Shown piece by piece: positions 14,370 through 23,301 of a stretch of 64,000 bases of DNA. Within the stretch, counting starts at the first letter, position 1; each line of letters opens with the position of its first letter. Both the position numbers and the translations under genes were made by a program. The stretch comes from Pseudomonas argentinensis (GTDB lineage: Bacteria > Pseudomonadota > Gammaproteobacteria > Pseudomonadales > Pseudomonadaceae): contig NZ_CP056087.1 in NCBI RefSeq assembly GCF_001839655.2, positions 3,658,001-3,722,000 of the forward strand, read 5' to 3'. The notes beneath the pieces were generated by a model that made no database searches, was not told where the DNA came from, and saw only the letters and a program-made list of their open reading frames with translations.

Positions 14370-17033
14370 TCAGGCGAGGCTCTTGCTGACGACTTCGTAA
14401 ACGTCGGGCGACAGTTCACCGGAGGCGAGGATGCGCTCCAGCTGGGCCTTCATCAGCGCCTGGCGCTCGGCGCCGTATTTGCGCCAGCGGGTCAGCGGCG
14501 CCAGCAGGCGCGAGGCGATCTGCGGGTTCAGCGCATTGAGCACTATCACCTGGTCAGCCAGGAAGCGGTAGCCGCTACCGTCGATGGCATGGAAGTTCAC
14601 CAGGTTCTGCCCGGCGAATGCGCTAATCAGCGCGCGCACCTTGTTGGGGTTCTTCAGGGTGAACGCCGGGTGCTCCATCAACGCCTGCACGCGGGCCAGG
14701 CCACCGGGCAAGGTGCTGGCGGCCTGCACACTGAACCACTGGTCCATGACCAGGGCGTTGTCCTTGAACTGCTCGGCGAAGGCTTCGAGCGCCTTGCTGC
14801 GCTCGGCCTCGAAAGGCGAGTTGACCAATACCGCCAGGGCGGTCAGGCGCTCGGTCATGTTGTCACTGGTCTCGAATTGATCGAGGGCTGCGGCCAGCAC
14901 CTGGGGCTGGTCACCGAGCATCAGATAGGACAGCGCGATGTTCTGCAGCGCGCGGCGGGCAAAGTGCTCGGCCTCGGCGACATAAGGCGTGTTGCGCGAA
15001 ATCTCGCGGTTGGCCTGATAGCGCTGCCACAGGGGCTCGAACAGCGCCTCGGCCAGCTGCTGGCGAGCGAACTCGCGGGCGCCATGAATGGCGTCGACGT
15101 CAGCCACCTCGCTGATTTCGGTGAGGTAGGCCTCGCCCGGCAGCGAGAGCATCTCGGCGACCATGGCCTGATCCAGACTGCCATCCTGCAGCAGGCTGCG
15201 CAGTGCGCTGACCAAACGCCCATCGAGCATCAGCGCTTCGCCGCGCTGGTACTGGCCGATCAACTCCTGCAACACCTGCACGCTGAGCTGCTGGCCGGCT
15301 TCCCAGCGGTTGAAGCCGTCGCTGTCGTGCTGCATCAGGAACATCAGCTGGTCGCGGTCGTAGGCGAAGCTCAGCTTGACCGGCGCACTGAAGCCGCGCA
15401 GCAACGACGGCAGCGGCTTCTCGGCGATATCCACGAAGGTGAACGACTGCTGCGCCTCGGTGATCGACAGCACGCGGTTGCTGCCCACTGCAGCGGCTTC
15501 GCCCTGCAGGCGCAGCGGCAGGTCATTGCCCTGCCCGTCCAGCAGGCCCAGCTCCACCGGGATCACGAACGGCAGCTTGCTGCTCTCGCTCTGCCCCGGC
15601 GTGGCCGGGCAGCTCTGGGTAAAGGTCAGGGTGTAGGTCCTGGCGGCGGCATCGTAGCTATCGCTGACCGCCAGGCGCGGCGTGCCGGCCTGGGTATACC
15701 AGCGCTTGAACTGGGTCAGGTCGATACCGCTGGCATCTTCCATGGCCTTGACGAAATCGTCGCAGGTCACGGCCTGGCCATCGTGCCGCTCGAAGTACAG
15801 GTCCGAGCCCTTGCGGAACGCCTCGGCGCCCAGCAGGGTTTGGATCATGCGCAGCACTTCGGCGCCCTTCTCGTAGATGGTCAGGGTGTAGAAGTTGGAG
15901 ATTTCCATGTACGCGTCCGGGCGTACCGGGTGGGCCATGGGGCCGGCGTCTTCGGCGAACTGGTGGGTACGCAGGTAGGCGACGTCCTGGATGCGCTTGA
16001 CCGTCGGCGAGTTCATGTCCGCCGAGAAGGCGGCGTCACGGAACACCGTGAAGCCTTCCTTGAGCGATAGCTGGAACCAGTCGCGGCAGGTCACCCGGTT
16101 GCCGGACCAGTTGTGGAAGTACTCGTGGGCGACGATCGCCTCGACGCGCTGGTGGGCGGCGTCGGTGGCGGTTTCGGCACGGGCCAGCACGGCGCTGGAG
16201 TTGAAGATGTTGAGGCCCTTGTTCTCCATGGCGCCCATGTTGAAGTCGTTGACCGCGACGATCATGAAGATGTCCAGGTCGTACTCACGGCCATACACCT
16301 CTTCGTCCCACTTCATGGACTTCTTCAGGCTGTCCATGGCGTGCTGCACCTTGTCGATGTTCTCCGGCTCGACGTAGATGCGCAGCGTCACCTCGCGGGC
16401 GCTCAGGGTGGTGAACTTGTCTTCCACGCACCACAGGTCACCGGCGACCAGGGCGAACAGGTAGGCCGGCTTCCTGAACGGGTCTTCCCAGGTCGCCCAA
16501 TGCCGGCCATCGCCCTCCTCGCCGCTGGCGATCGGGTTGCCGTTGGAAAGCAGGATCGGGTACTTCTGCTTGTCGCCGCTCAGGGTGGTGGTGAAGCTGC
16601 TCATCACGTCCGGGCGGTCGAGGTAATAGGTGATCTTGCGGAAACCCTCGGCTTCGCACTGGGTGCAGAACATGCCGCTGGACTTGTACAGCCCTTCCAG
16701 CGCGGTGTTGCTTTCCGGGTGGATGCGCACGGTGCTGTCGATGACGAAGCTGGCCTGGGTCGGCTGCACGGTGAGCGTGCTTTCGGTCAGCTGATAGTCG
16801 CCGGCACCCAGCTCGCGATCGTCGAGCTTGAGATGAAGCAGCTCAAGCTGCTGACCATCGAGCACCAGCGCCGGCAGCGCGGCGGGCAGCTGCGGGTTGC
16901 GGCGCATCACCAGCTGGGCATGCACCAGGGTGTGATCCTCGAACAGCTCGAAGGTCAGGTGGGTTTCGTCGATCAGGTAATCCGGCGCCTGATAGTCCTT
17001 GAGGTAGATGGTCTTCGATTGTTCGGTGCGCAT
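14370..17033 (-). CDS. pepN: Aminopeptidase N (M1 zinc metallopeptidase)
   Basis: An 887-residue cytosolic peptidase of the usual length for gamma-proteobacterial PepN. The exopeptidase motif GAMEN occurs in NDFNMGAMENKGLNIFN, and the zinc site is HEYFHNWSGNR near residue 297 with the third ligand in LKEGFTVFRD. The C-terminal half is the helical domain of the family, ending SGELSPDVYEVVSKSLA. It removes N-terminal residues, preferring Ala/Arg, in peptide turnover. It stands downstream of the DUF2797 gene on the same strand, with a short repeat of AGCTTCAAGCT units between them. Confidence 0.97.
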   Translation of the reverse strand: MRTEQSKTIYLKDYQAPDYLIDETHLTFELFEDHTLVHAQLVMRRNPQLPAALPALVLDGQQLELLHLKLDDRELGAGDYQLTESTLTVQPTQASFVIDSTVRIHPESNTALEGLYKSSGMFCTQCEAEGFRKITYYLDRPDVMSSFTTTLSGDKQKYPILLSNGNPIASGEEGDGRHWATWEDPFRKPAYLFALVAGDLWCVEDKFTTLSAREVTLRIYVEPENIDKVQHAMDSLKKSMKWDEEVYGREYDLDIFMIVAVNDFNMGAMENKGLNIFNSSAVLARAETATDAAHQRVEAIVAHEYFHNWSGNRVTCRDWFQLSLKEGFTVFRDAAFSADMNSPTVKRIQDVAYLRTHQFAEDAGPMAHPVRPDAYMEISNFYTLTIYEKGAEVLRMIQTLLGAEAFRKGSDLYFERHDGQAVTCDDFVKAMEDASGIDLTQFKRWYTQAGTPRLAVSDSYDAAARTYTLTFTQSCPATPGQSESSKLPFVIPVELGLLDGQGNDLPLRLQGEAAAVGSNRVLSITEAQQSFTFVDIAEKPLPSLLRGFSAPVKLSFAYDRDQLMFLMQHDSDGFNRWEAGQQLSVQVLQELIGQYQRGEALMLDGRLVSALRSLLQDGSLDQAMVAEMLSLPGEAYLTEISEVADVDAIHGAREFARQQLAEALFEPLWQRYQANREISRNTPYVAEAEHFARRALQNIALSYLMLGDQPQVLAAALDQFETSDNMTERLTALAVLVNSPFEAERSKALEAFAEQFKDNALVMDQWFSVQAASTLPGGLARVQALMEHPAFTLKNPNKVRALISAFAGQNLVNFHAIDGSGYRFLADQVIVLNALNPQIASRLLAPLTRWRKYGAERQALMKAQLERILASGELSPDVYEVVSKSLA

Positions 17034-17044
17034 GGGAGGCCTCT

Positions 17045-17125
17045 TCGAGGCAGCTTCAAGCTACGAGCTTCAAGCTGCAAGTCGGGTTTCCATCAGCTTG
17101 CAGCTTGTGGCTTGCAGCTTATGGC
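17045..17125. repeat. AGCTTCAAGCT-type repeat between pepN and the DUF2797 gene
   Basis: Contains CAGCTTCAAGCTACGAGCTT, CAAGCTGCAAG, and CAGCTTGCAGCTTGTGGCTT. It is related to the 111-bp repeats at 24840-24950 and 55810-55920. It overlaps the last codons of the DUF2797 gene, so part of that protein's C-terminus (SCKPQAAS) comes from the repeat. Confidence 0.6.
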
Positions 17126-17938
17126 TAATTGGTAGGCGGTGTACTTGCGGATGTTGATGACGCCCGTGTCGAACATCAGGTACTGGCCCTTGATGCCGAG
17201 TAGCGTGCCTTCGGCGATGGGGTTCTTGTCCAGGTTGAAACTGGTGATCTTGGCCGGATAGCCCTCGATCGGGTAACGGATCTCCACCACGCTCTGCTCG
17301 TTGAGCGGCTGCACGGCCTGCAGGCCGAACCGCTGTTGCAGCGCGGTGATGCCGCCTGCACAGGCATCGAAGATCTGCTCACGCACGTACAGCAGATCGA
17401 CCGGCGCCGCATCGCCCTTGAGCAGTGCGCGCCAGTTGGTCTTGTCCGCCACCTGGCTGCGTAGCAGATCCTCGACGAAACCGGACTGCTGACGGGTGGC
17501 GACGCGCATGATCGGCAGCGCCTGGGTGGCGCCCTGGTCGATCCAGCGGGTGGGAATCTGCGTGGCGCGGGTGATTCCGACCTTGATGCCTGAAGAGTTG
17601 GCCAGGTACACCACGTGGTCGGTCATGCAGAACTGCTCGCCCCAAACGGGATCACGGCAGGTGCCGGCGTCGTAGTGACAGCGCTCGGGGCTCATGATGC
17701 ACAGGTCGCACTGGGCCAGCTTCTGCATGCAGGGGTAGCAGTAGCCCTGGCTGAAACTGGTCTTGGTCTTGCGGCCGCAGTGGCTGCAATGGATGGCGCC
17801 GAGAAATTCCAGGCGCAGGGTCTTGCCGATCATCGGGTTGACGGCGATCTGCTCGTCACCGAGGCGAAACGCATACTGCACTGGCGCATCGAGTGTGGTG
17901 GCCATCTTACTCAGGGCGCCGCGGGCTACTTCGAACAT
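17093..17938 (-). CDS. DUF2797 protein with cysteine-rich N-terminal half
   Basis: A 281-residue protein starting MFEVARGALSKM; the ATG overlaps the yeaC stop by one base (TGATG), which points to translational coupling and rules out the longer upstream frame. It has several CxxC pairs: CSHCGRK, CYPCMQK, CDLCIM plus further Cys in CHYDAGTCRDPVWGEQFC, which could bind zinc. YLANSSGIKVGITR and IPTRWIDQGA resemble a GIY-YIG-like core, a similarity noted for DUF2797. Function is unknown; a nucleic-acid role is possible. The C-terminal residues are encoded by a repeat sequence. Confidence 0.85.
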   Translation of the reverse strand: MFEVARGALSKMATTLDAPVQYAFRLGDEQIAVNPMIGKTLRLEFLGAIHCSHCGRKTKTSFSQGYCYPCMQKLAQCDLCIMSPERCHYDAGTCRDPVWGEQFCMTDHVVYLANSSGIKVGITRATQIPTRWIDQGATQALPIMRVATRQQSGFVEDLLRSQVADKTNWRALLKGDAAPVDLLYVREQIFDACAGGITALQQRFGLQAVQPLNEQSVVEIRYPIEGYPAKITSFNLDKNPIAEGTLLGIKGQYLMFDTGVINIRKYTAYQLAISCKPQAAS

Positions 17939-18201
17939 CAGTGCAGGGTTTCCGAGGACTTGAACAGGATGTTCGGGACGGGCTCGGATTTCGAGGCACA
18001 TTCGGACGCGCCCATGTAACCGGTGCGCTGATCCTCGGGCAGGTTCTCGATCTCCCAGGCGATCATCGCCTGCAGGCTCAGCTCTTTCTGCTCCTGGGTC
18101 AGCTTGCGGCCATCCGGCCACTTGCCGATCTCCACGGCCAGCTTGAGGCTTTCATACACGTCCGGGGTGATGTTGCGGATCAATTCGACGAAGGAGGACA
18201 T
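17938..18201 (-). CDS. yeaC: YeaC-like DUF1315 protein
   Basis: A small 87-residue soluble protein beginning MSSFVELIRNITPDVYESLK, with GKWPDGRKLTQEQ and MIAWEIENLPEDQRTGYM, the conserved blocks of DUF1315 (YeaC). No function is known. It is the first gene of a coupled pair with the DUF2797 gene (one-base overlap). Confidence 0.88.
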   Translation of the reverse strand: MSSFVELIRNITPDVYESLKLAVEIGKWPDGRKLTQEQKELSLQAMIAWEIENLPEDQRTGYMGASECASKSEPVPNILFKSSETLH

Positions 18202-18272
18202 GGCTGACTCCAGGGCTGGAAAAGCGCTGATTCTACCCTATCTGACCCGCCAAGCCGAGGCGCTGGCGACGC

Positions 18273-19142
18273 TCAGCGCCGCGCCAGCTGGCGAGCCAGC
18301 AGCCCACCGATGGCACCGGTGAGGCAGCCGGCGACCAGCCCGCCCACATGGGCAGCGTTGGCGATGGCACCGAACTGCAGCAGCTCGAACACCCCGGTCA
18401 TGCAGATCAACAGCCACACCAGCATGCTCACCAGCACGCCACGTGGCAGCCGGTACGCCGCATTCGGCGCCAGCAGCTGGAACAACCAGCAGTGGCCGAG
18501 CAGCCCGTAGAGCACGCCGGACAAACCGCCGAACAGCGCCGGCCCGCCGTAGAGGTACTGCGCCACGTTGGCAGCGAGGCCGAACCACAGGGTCAGCAGC
18601 AACAGCATCAACGCGCCCTGGCGTGCCTCGATACGCCGCCCCAGCTCCCAGTACCACAGACTGTTCATCGTCAAGTGGAGGATGCCGAAGTGCAGCAGCA
18701 TGGGCGTCAGCAGGCGCCACCACTGGCCGCTGTCGAGGGCCTGGGCGAAGGTGCCGAAATAGATGTACTGCCCGTCGATATGGAAGTCGACGAAGCTCAG
18801 CCAGCGCACCACGTCGTAGTCTTCACCGCCCCAAGTCAACACCGCGACCAGCAGGGTCAGCGCCAGCACCACCAGGGTCAGCGGGCTGCGCCTGGCCCCG
18901 GCGGCGATGCCCGGCCGCGTGCTGGCAAGCGGCGGGCGCAGTGGCTGCGGATTCGGATCGCCCGCGGGCGCCCGTGCATACAGCTCGCGTACCTGGGCAG
19001 CGATCTCTTCGTCCGGCACCCAGAGCACCTGCTCGTTGCCCTGCTCGGCCACCCGGTGCGGCACACCCAGCCTGGCCAGCAAGCTGATGAACGCCGCCAG
19101 GTCCTGCTCCAGCGGCGCGCGCAGGGCGATCACCGGGCTCAT
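18273..19142 (-). CDS. Rhomboid-family intramembrane serine protease (GlpG type)
   Basis: A 289-residue membrane protein with a soluble N-terminal domain (residues 1-85) and six membrane helices. Catalytic elements are visible: GGLSGVLYG with Ser208, AHVGGL with His265, and the oxyanion-region motif HFGILHLTMN (His151, His156, Asn160). Rhomboids cut substrate membrane helices within the inner membrane. The start overlaps the stop of the upstream phosphoesterase gene by four bases (ATGA), so the two are probably cotranslated. Confidence 0.92.
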   Translation of the reverse strand: MSPVIALRAPLEQDLAAFISLLARLGVPHRVAEQGNEQVLWVPDEEIAAQVRELYARAPAGDPNPQPLRPPLASTRPGIAAGARRSPLTLVVLALTLLVAVLTWGGEDYDVVRWLSFVDFHIDGQYIYFGTFAQALDSGQWWRLLTPMLLHFGILHLTMNSLWYWELGRRIEARQGALMLLLLTLWFGLAANVAQYLYGGPALFGGLSGVLYGLLGHCWLFQLLAPNAAYRLPRGVLVSMLVWLLICMTGVFELLQFGAIANAAHVGGLVAGCLTGAIGGLLARQLARR

Positions 19143-20113
19143 CGCGCCGGCCCCGGCCGTTCCACTTCCACCCAGACGAACTTGGCCGGATCCAGACGGA
19201 TTTCCTGATCCAGCCGATAGGCCACCAGCTTGCCGTACATCACCGCGCTGTAGTCCAGGCAGGCGATGTTCGCGCAGATCGGCGCCGGCGTACCGCTGCG
19301 CCAGTAGTGGCCGACGAACAGCGGCGGCTGCTCGGGGCCGTAGGTCAGCAGCTGCGCCTTGTCCTCTTCACTGAGGGGCAGGCAGGCGACCTGCTCGGGC
19401 AGCGGGTCGGGCTGGAACTGCACGTCGCCGTAGGTCAGCGGGTTGCCGGCCCAGAACTTGGTGCGAAAGAACGAGCGGGTGAAGCCGTCGCTGCTGGTCA
19501 TTGTCAGCCCGCCGGGCAGGCGCATGTCGGTGCCGCGCAGCAGCCGGTCGAGCACCGTGCAGGCGAAGCTGCCGGGCACCGCCGAGGCCTGCAGGAAGTG
19601 TTCGTCGATGCAGCCACTGGGGAACTGCCCGCGCAGCGAGGCGATCATGGCCTCGTCCCAGCAGGCGTGCACCACGCGAAAATGGCCGGCATCGAGAAAC
19701 AGCGGCAGTTCGTAGAACCAGGCCAGCATGTCACGCCATTCGTCCGGGTAGGCCTGGAACTGCCGCAGCGTCTCGCCGATCAGCCGCTCGTGCCGCGCCG
19801 TGTGCTCGCGTACGAAGGCGCGCCCACTGCCCGGTGGCGCCGGGGTCATCCAGCCCAGGGCGTTGAATTCGTGGTTGCCCATGATGCACAGCGCCTCGCC
19901 GGCGCGCACCATGTCGTGCACCAGATGCACGGCTTCGCGAATGCGCGGGCCGCGGTCGATCAGGTCGCCGAGAAAGATCGCCATGCGCTGGGGGTGCCGC
20001 CATACGCCGTCCTGGCGGCGATAACCCATACGTTCGAGCAGGCGCACCAGGGTATTGGCGCACCCGTGCACATCACCGATCAGGTCGTAACCGCGAGACG
20101 GATCGAGCTGCAT
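19139..20113 (-). CDS. Metallophosphoesterase (calcineurin-like)
   Basis: A 324-residue protein with the metallophosphoesterase motifs GDVHG (residues 13-17), GDLIDRGP (about 49-56) and GNHEFNALGW (about 78-87), then VHACWD and VGHYWRSG. These resemble PrpE/ApaH-like bacterial phosphatases of protein or dinucleotide polyphosphate substrates; the real substrate is unknown. It overlaps nadK by one base (TGATG) and the rhomboid gene by four. Confidence 0.9.
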   Translation of the reverse strand: MQLDPSRGYDLIGDVHGCANTLVRLLERMGYRRQDGVWRHPQRMAIFLGDLIDRGPRIREAVHLVHDMVRAGEALCIMGNHEFNALGWMTPAPPGSGRAFVREHTARHERLIGETLRQFQAYPDEWRDMLAWFYELPLFLDAGHFRVVHACWDEAMIASLRGQFPSGCIDEHFLQASAVPGSFACTVLDRLLRGTDMRLPGGLTMTSSDGFTRSFFRTKFWAGNPLTYGDVQFQPDPLPEQVACLPLSEEDKAQLLTYGPEQPPLFVGHYWRSGTPAPICANIACLDYSAVMYGKLVAYRLDQEIRLDPAKFVWVEVERPGPAR

Positions 20114-21000
20114 CAGTCGCCTCCGCCGAGTCGGCTACCCCAACCCAGTTTGGTACGGCAGACCTCGTAGTAGTTGTGATCCAGCGGATGGATCAGGCAC
20201 AGCTTCTGGGATTTCTTGCGCACGGTGATGGTGTCGCCCGGCGCGCAGGTGAAATGGTTCTGGCCGTCGCACGACACCTGCGGATAGAGCTGCAGGTCCT
20301 TGGAGACGACGATCTTCAGCTCGCTGTTGCCATCCACCACGATGGGCCGGCTGGACAGCGTGTGGGGGTACATGGGCACCACCACGATGGCATCGAGCTT
20401 GGGGTGCATGATCGGCCCGCCCGCCGACAGCGCGTAGGCGGTGGAGCCGGTCGGCGTGGCGACGATCAGGCCGTCGGCCTTCTGGCTGCATACGAACTGG
20501 CCATCGATATACAGCTCGAACTCGATCATCCGGTTGGACTTGCCCGGGTGCAGCACCACGTCGTTGAGCGCATCGCCCTGGCCGATCGCCTCGGAATGCC
20601 GGCGCACTTCGGTCTCCAGCAGAAAGCGGTTCTCGGTCAGGTAATTGCCTTCCAGCACCTCGGCGACCCTGGATTCCAGCTCGTCCGGGCGGATATCGGT
20701 GAGAAAGCCCAGGTTGCCACGGTTGATGCCCAGCACCGGCACCTTGTGGCGGGCCAGGGCGCGACCGGCGCCGAGCATGCTGCCGTCGCCACCGACCACG
20801 ATCACCAGGTCGCAGAACTCACCCAGGTGCTTGCGTGCCGAGGTCTGCAGGCCATGGCCCGGCAGTACTTCGGCGATGCTGTCGTCGAGAATCACGTGCA
20901 ACTGACGCTCGAGCAGGAATTTCTTCAGGCGGCGAATGGTGTCGAGCACCTGGGTGCTGCCCAGGCGGCCGATGATGCCGATATTTCGAAACTGCTCCAT
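20113..21000 (-). CDS. nadK: NAD kinase
   Basis: A 295-residue cytosolic enzyme that makes NADP from NAD and ATP. GGDGSMLGAGR (residues 70-80) is the conserved phosphate-binding motif, followed by LGINRGNLGFLTD and the second signature ATPTGSTAYALSAGGPI. Length and start (MEQFRNIGIIGRLGS) are typical; the open frame continues upstream but carries no family sequence. It is the first gene of a coupled set with the phosphoesterase and rhomboid genes. Confidence 0.97.
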   Translation of the reverse strand: MEQFRNIGIIGRLGSTQVLDTIRRLKKFLLERQLHVILDDSIAEVLPGHGLQTSARKHLGEFCDLVIVVGGDGSMLGAGRALARHKVPVLGINRGNLGFLTDIRPDELESRVAEVLEGNYLTENRFLLETEVRRHSEAIGQGDALNDVVLHPGKSNRMIEFELYIDGQFVCSQKADGLIVATPTGSTAYALSAGGPIMHPKLDAIVVVPMYPHTLSSRPIVVDGNSELKIVVSKDLQLYPQVSCDGQNHFTCAPGDTITVRKKSQKLCLIHPLDHNYYEVCRTKLGWGSRLGGGD

Positions 21001-21085
21001 GGGGCTCCCGCAAGGCTTTGGCTCTAGTCGCCCGATTATGGGTGAAAGCTCATCGCACCAGCAAACCCTGACGTCGACGGGCCTA

Positions 21086-21357
21086 GCAGGCCGTTGAAAA
21101 ACGTAGGCGAGGCAGCCGGTGCAGTACCGATAGCGGCCCCGCAAAAACAGCCGAAACGTAGCGCAGCGGCGTTACAGCCGAAGGCTGGCCCGCAAGCGGA
21201 GTGTACGAGTTGTACATGAGTATTTTGGCGGGGGCGCCTAGCCTGGACTCGCACGCGAGGCTGTTTTTAAGGCAGCAATGGCCACGCACCACTGCATGGA
21301 TGCAGGGGGTAGAGCGACGCAGGACGCCAAAGCCGAGGTAGTTTTTCAACGGCCTGC
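21086..21357. mobile_element. 272-bp MITE-like element, TA-flanked
   Basis: Perfect 17-bp terminal inverted repeats (GCAGGCCGTTGAAAAAC ... GTTTTTCAACGGCCTGC) flanked by TA on both sides. There is no transposase inside and no credible gene. It fills the intergenic space between nadK and the DUF1853 gene, which diverge, so it carries or displaces their promoters. TA duplication is characteristic of IS630/mariner-type transposases. Confidence 0.8.
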
Positions 21358-21377
21358 TAAAGACCTATGCTGCAGCG

Positions 21378-22343
21378 ATGAACCCCTTCGCCGCCCTTGT
21401 CGACCTGCCCCGCCACCTCAGCGAACCTGCCGTGCGTGATCTGGCCTGGACGCTGCTGTCCCCGCCGCTGCTGGCACATACGCCCTGGCCGCAGCGCCAC
21501 CCGCTGGCCGACTCGGGCTGGGCTGCCGAACCTGGCCTGCTGGCCGACTGGTTGCGGCGCCAGGACCAGACGCCGCAAGCCCTGCACCAATGGTTGTCGC
21601 GCAGTTCGGTACGCCGCCTGGGCCTCTATTACGAGCGCCTGTGGCAGTTCGCCCTGCAGGCGGCGCCCGCTATCGAGGTGCTGGCCGCCAACCTGCCGAT
21701 TCGTCAGGGCGGCCACACCCTGGGCGAGCTGGATCTGCTGTTGCGCGATGCCAGCGGCGTGCACCACGTGGAGCTGGCGATCAAACTCTATCTGGGCCAA
21801 CCGCCGCTGGCGCCAAACCACTGGATCGGCCCGGGCGGTCGCGATCGGCTGGATCTCAAGCTCGGACACCTCGCGAGCCACCAGTTGCCCTTGTCGGCTT
21901 CTTCCGAAGCGCGGGAGACCTTGCAGGCGCTAACCGACGCGCCGATCCAGGCCTCGATGTGGCTGGGTGGCTATCTGTTCTACCCCCATGGTAAGGATCA
22001 TGCGCCACCGCCGGGAGCCGAGCCGGCGCACTTGCGCGGGCGCTGGCTGCACCGCCGTCAATGGGCGGCGCTGCAGGCCGAGCATACGGATGCCCGCTGG
22101 CAACCGCTGCCGCGCAGTGCCTGGCTGGCCCCGGCGAAACTGCCGGCGACGCAGGGCTGGTCCGACAGTCAGTTGCAGGCATGGCTGGACACGCTGCCGG
22201 TGGACGCCGGTGCCCAGCTGCTGGTCGATCTGCAGCCCGATGGCAGCGGCTCGCTCGCCGAGCGCCAGCGGATCTTTCTGGTCGCCGATGACTGGCCGTG
22301 CAGCGGTACCGAACCGGGTGCGGTGCCGCCCTCAACGGCCTGA
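21378..22343 (+). CDS. DUF1853 protein
   Basis: A 321-residue protein that recognisably belongs to DUF1853: WTLLSPPLL near residue 25, RLGLYYERLWQFAL near 80, GGHTLGELDLLLRD near 110, HHVELAIKLYLG near 128 and GYLFYP near 195. The GELDLL...H-x-E-x-A-x-K pattern resembles the core of PD-(D/E)xK nuclease-like folds, but activity is unknown. The start is 18 bases past the MITE end. Its end overlaps the convergent deaminase-like gene by 12 bases. Confidence 0.82.
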   Translation: MNPFAALVDLPRHLSEPAVRDLAWTLLSPPLLAHTPWPQRHPLADSGWAAEPGLLADWLRRQDQTPQALHQWLSRSSVRRLGLYYERLWQFALQAAPAIEVLAANLPIRQGGHTLGELDLLLRDASGVHHVELAIKLYLGQPPLAPNHWIGPGGRDRLDLKLGHLASHQLPLSASSEARETLQALTDAPIQASMWLGGYLFYPHGKDHAPPPGAEPAHLRGRWLHRRQWAALQAEHTDARWQPLPRSAWLAPAKLPATQGWSDSQLQAWLDTLPVDAGAQLLVDLQPDGSGSLAERQRIFLVADDWPCSGTEPGAVPPSTA

Positions 22344-23273
22344 CGCGGCAGCCAACGCGGCCCGCCGGCCCTGCAAGCCACCGGTATGCACGAAGATCAG
22401 CCGTGTACCGGCGCAGATCTCGCCTCGTTCGATGGCCTCACGCAGCGCCAGCAGCGCCTTGGCGGTGTACAGCGGCTCCAGGGGCAAACCGCTCTGTGCC
22501 TCGCAGTGCGCCATAAAGGCCAGCAACTCGGCGTCCTGCCGCGCGAAACCGCCGCGACAGGCCGCCAGCAGCCGGTACCCGGCGTTATCGCGCCCCGCCT
22601 CGGCCAGCAGCGCCTGCACCTGTTTCGGCACACCGTGGTCCAGGGGCACCGCCAGGGCGCCATGCACGGTACGCTGCCCGCCCTCGCCGATCACCAGCCC
22701 GGCCAGGGTGGTGCCGGTACCGGCGGCCAGCCACCAGCCGTGGTAATCGCCCCAGCCAAGCGCCGGCAATTGCGCAGCCACCATGGCAGGCAACTGCGCA
22801 CAGCCCAGGGCGCCCGGCAACCCGCCACCGCCTTCGGGCACCGGCATGAAGCCCGGGTAGCGTGCCTGCCACGGCGCCCAGAACCCGGCGCGATGCCGTT
22901 CCCGGTAGCCGCCGTAGCCCAGCCAGTGCAGCTGCATGCCGAAGCGCTGCAAATCCTCGACGGTCGGTGTGTCCTGAGGGTGGCCGCGCAAGAGGCCGAC
23001 GGTGGCGAAGGAAAAGCGCTGGCCGGCGGCGGCCAGGGCATGCAGATGATTGGAGTGAGCGCCGCCAGGGCTAAGGATGCCGCTCGCGCCCTGCTCAATG
23101 GCACGGCGCAGATGGGGGGCGAGCTTGAACCCCTTGTTGCCGCTGATCAGCGGATCGATCAGGTCCAGGCGCAATACCGCCAGCTCGACGCCTGCCAGCC
23201 AGTCGAAATGCAGGCGCTGCAGGGGTGCCTGGGGATGCCAGGCGCGGATGGCAGAGAGTGGAATCGAGGTCAT
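22332..23273 (-). CDS. 1-aminocyclopropane-1-carboxylate deaminase / D-cysteine desulfhydrase-like PLP enzyme
   Basis: A 313-residue fold-type II PLP enzyme. NKGFKLAPHLRRA (residues about 45-57) holds the PLP-binding lysine; GGAHSNHLHALAAAG (about 74-88) follows, then AAGTGTTLAGL (about 185) and FVHTGGLQG near the C-terminus. These motifs fit the ACC deaminase/D-cysteine desulfhydrase family; which reaction it performs cannot be told. The ATG at 23273 fits the family start (MTSIPLSAIRAWHPQAPLQ); an upstream extension overlaps the next gene's antisense and is rejected. Confidence 0.87.
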   Translation of the reverse strand: MTSIPLSAIRAWHPQAPLQRLHFDWLAGVELAVLRLDLIDPLISGNKGFKLAPHLRRAIEQGASGILSPGGAHSNHLHALAAAGQRFSFATVGLLRGHPQDTPTVEDLQRFGMQLHWLGYGGYRERHRAGFWAPWQARYPGFMPVPEGGGGLPGALGCAQLPAMVAAQLPALGWGDYHGWWLAAGTGTTLAGLVIGEGGQRTVHGALAVPLDHGVPKQVQALLAEAGRDNAGYRLLAACRGGFARQDAELLAFMAHCEAQSGLPLEPLYTAKALLALREAIERGEICAGTRLIFVHTGGLQGRRAALAAASGR

Positions 23274-23301
23274 GAAGAGGCGGCCCGGAAAGGCCGCCAG
23301 T

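Noticed and set aside
14322..16070. A 582-codon open frame antisense to pepN
   Set aside because: Composition is that of an antisense shadow and it covers all PepN catalytic motifs.
20113..21144. Longer NadK start at 21144
   Set aside because: The extra 48 codons lie in the intergenic/MITE region and are not NadK-like; the family start is MEQFRNIGIIG at 21000.
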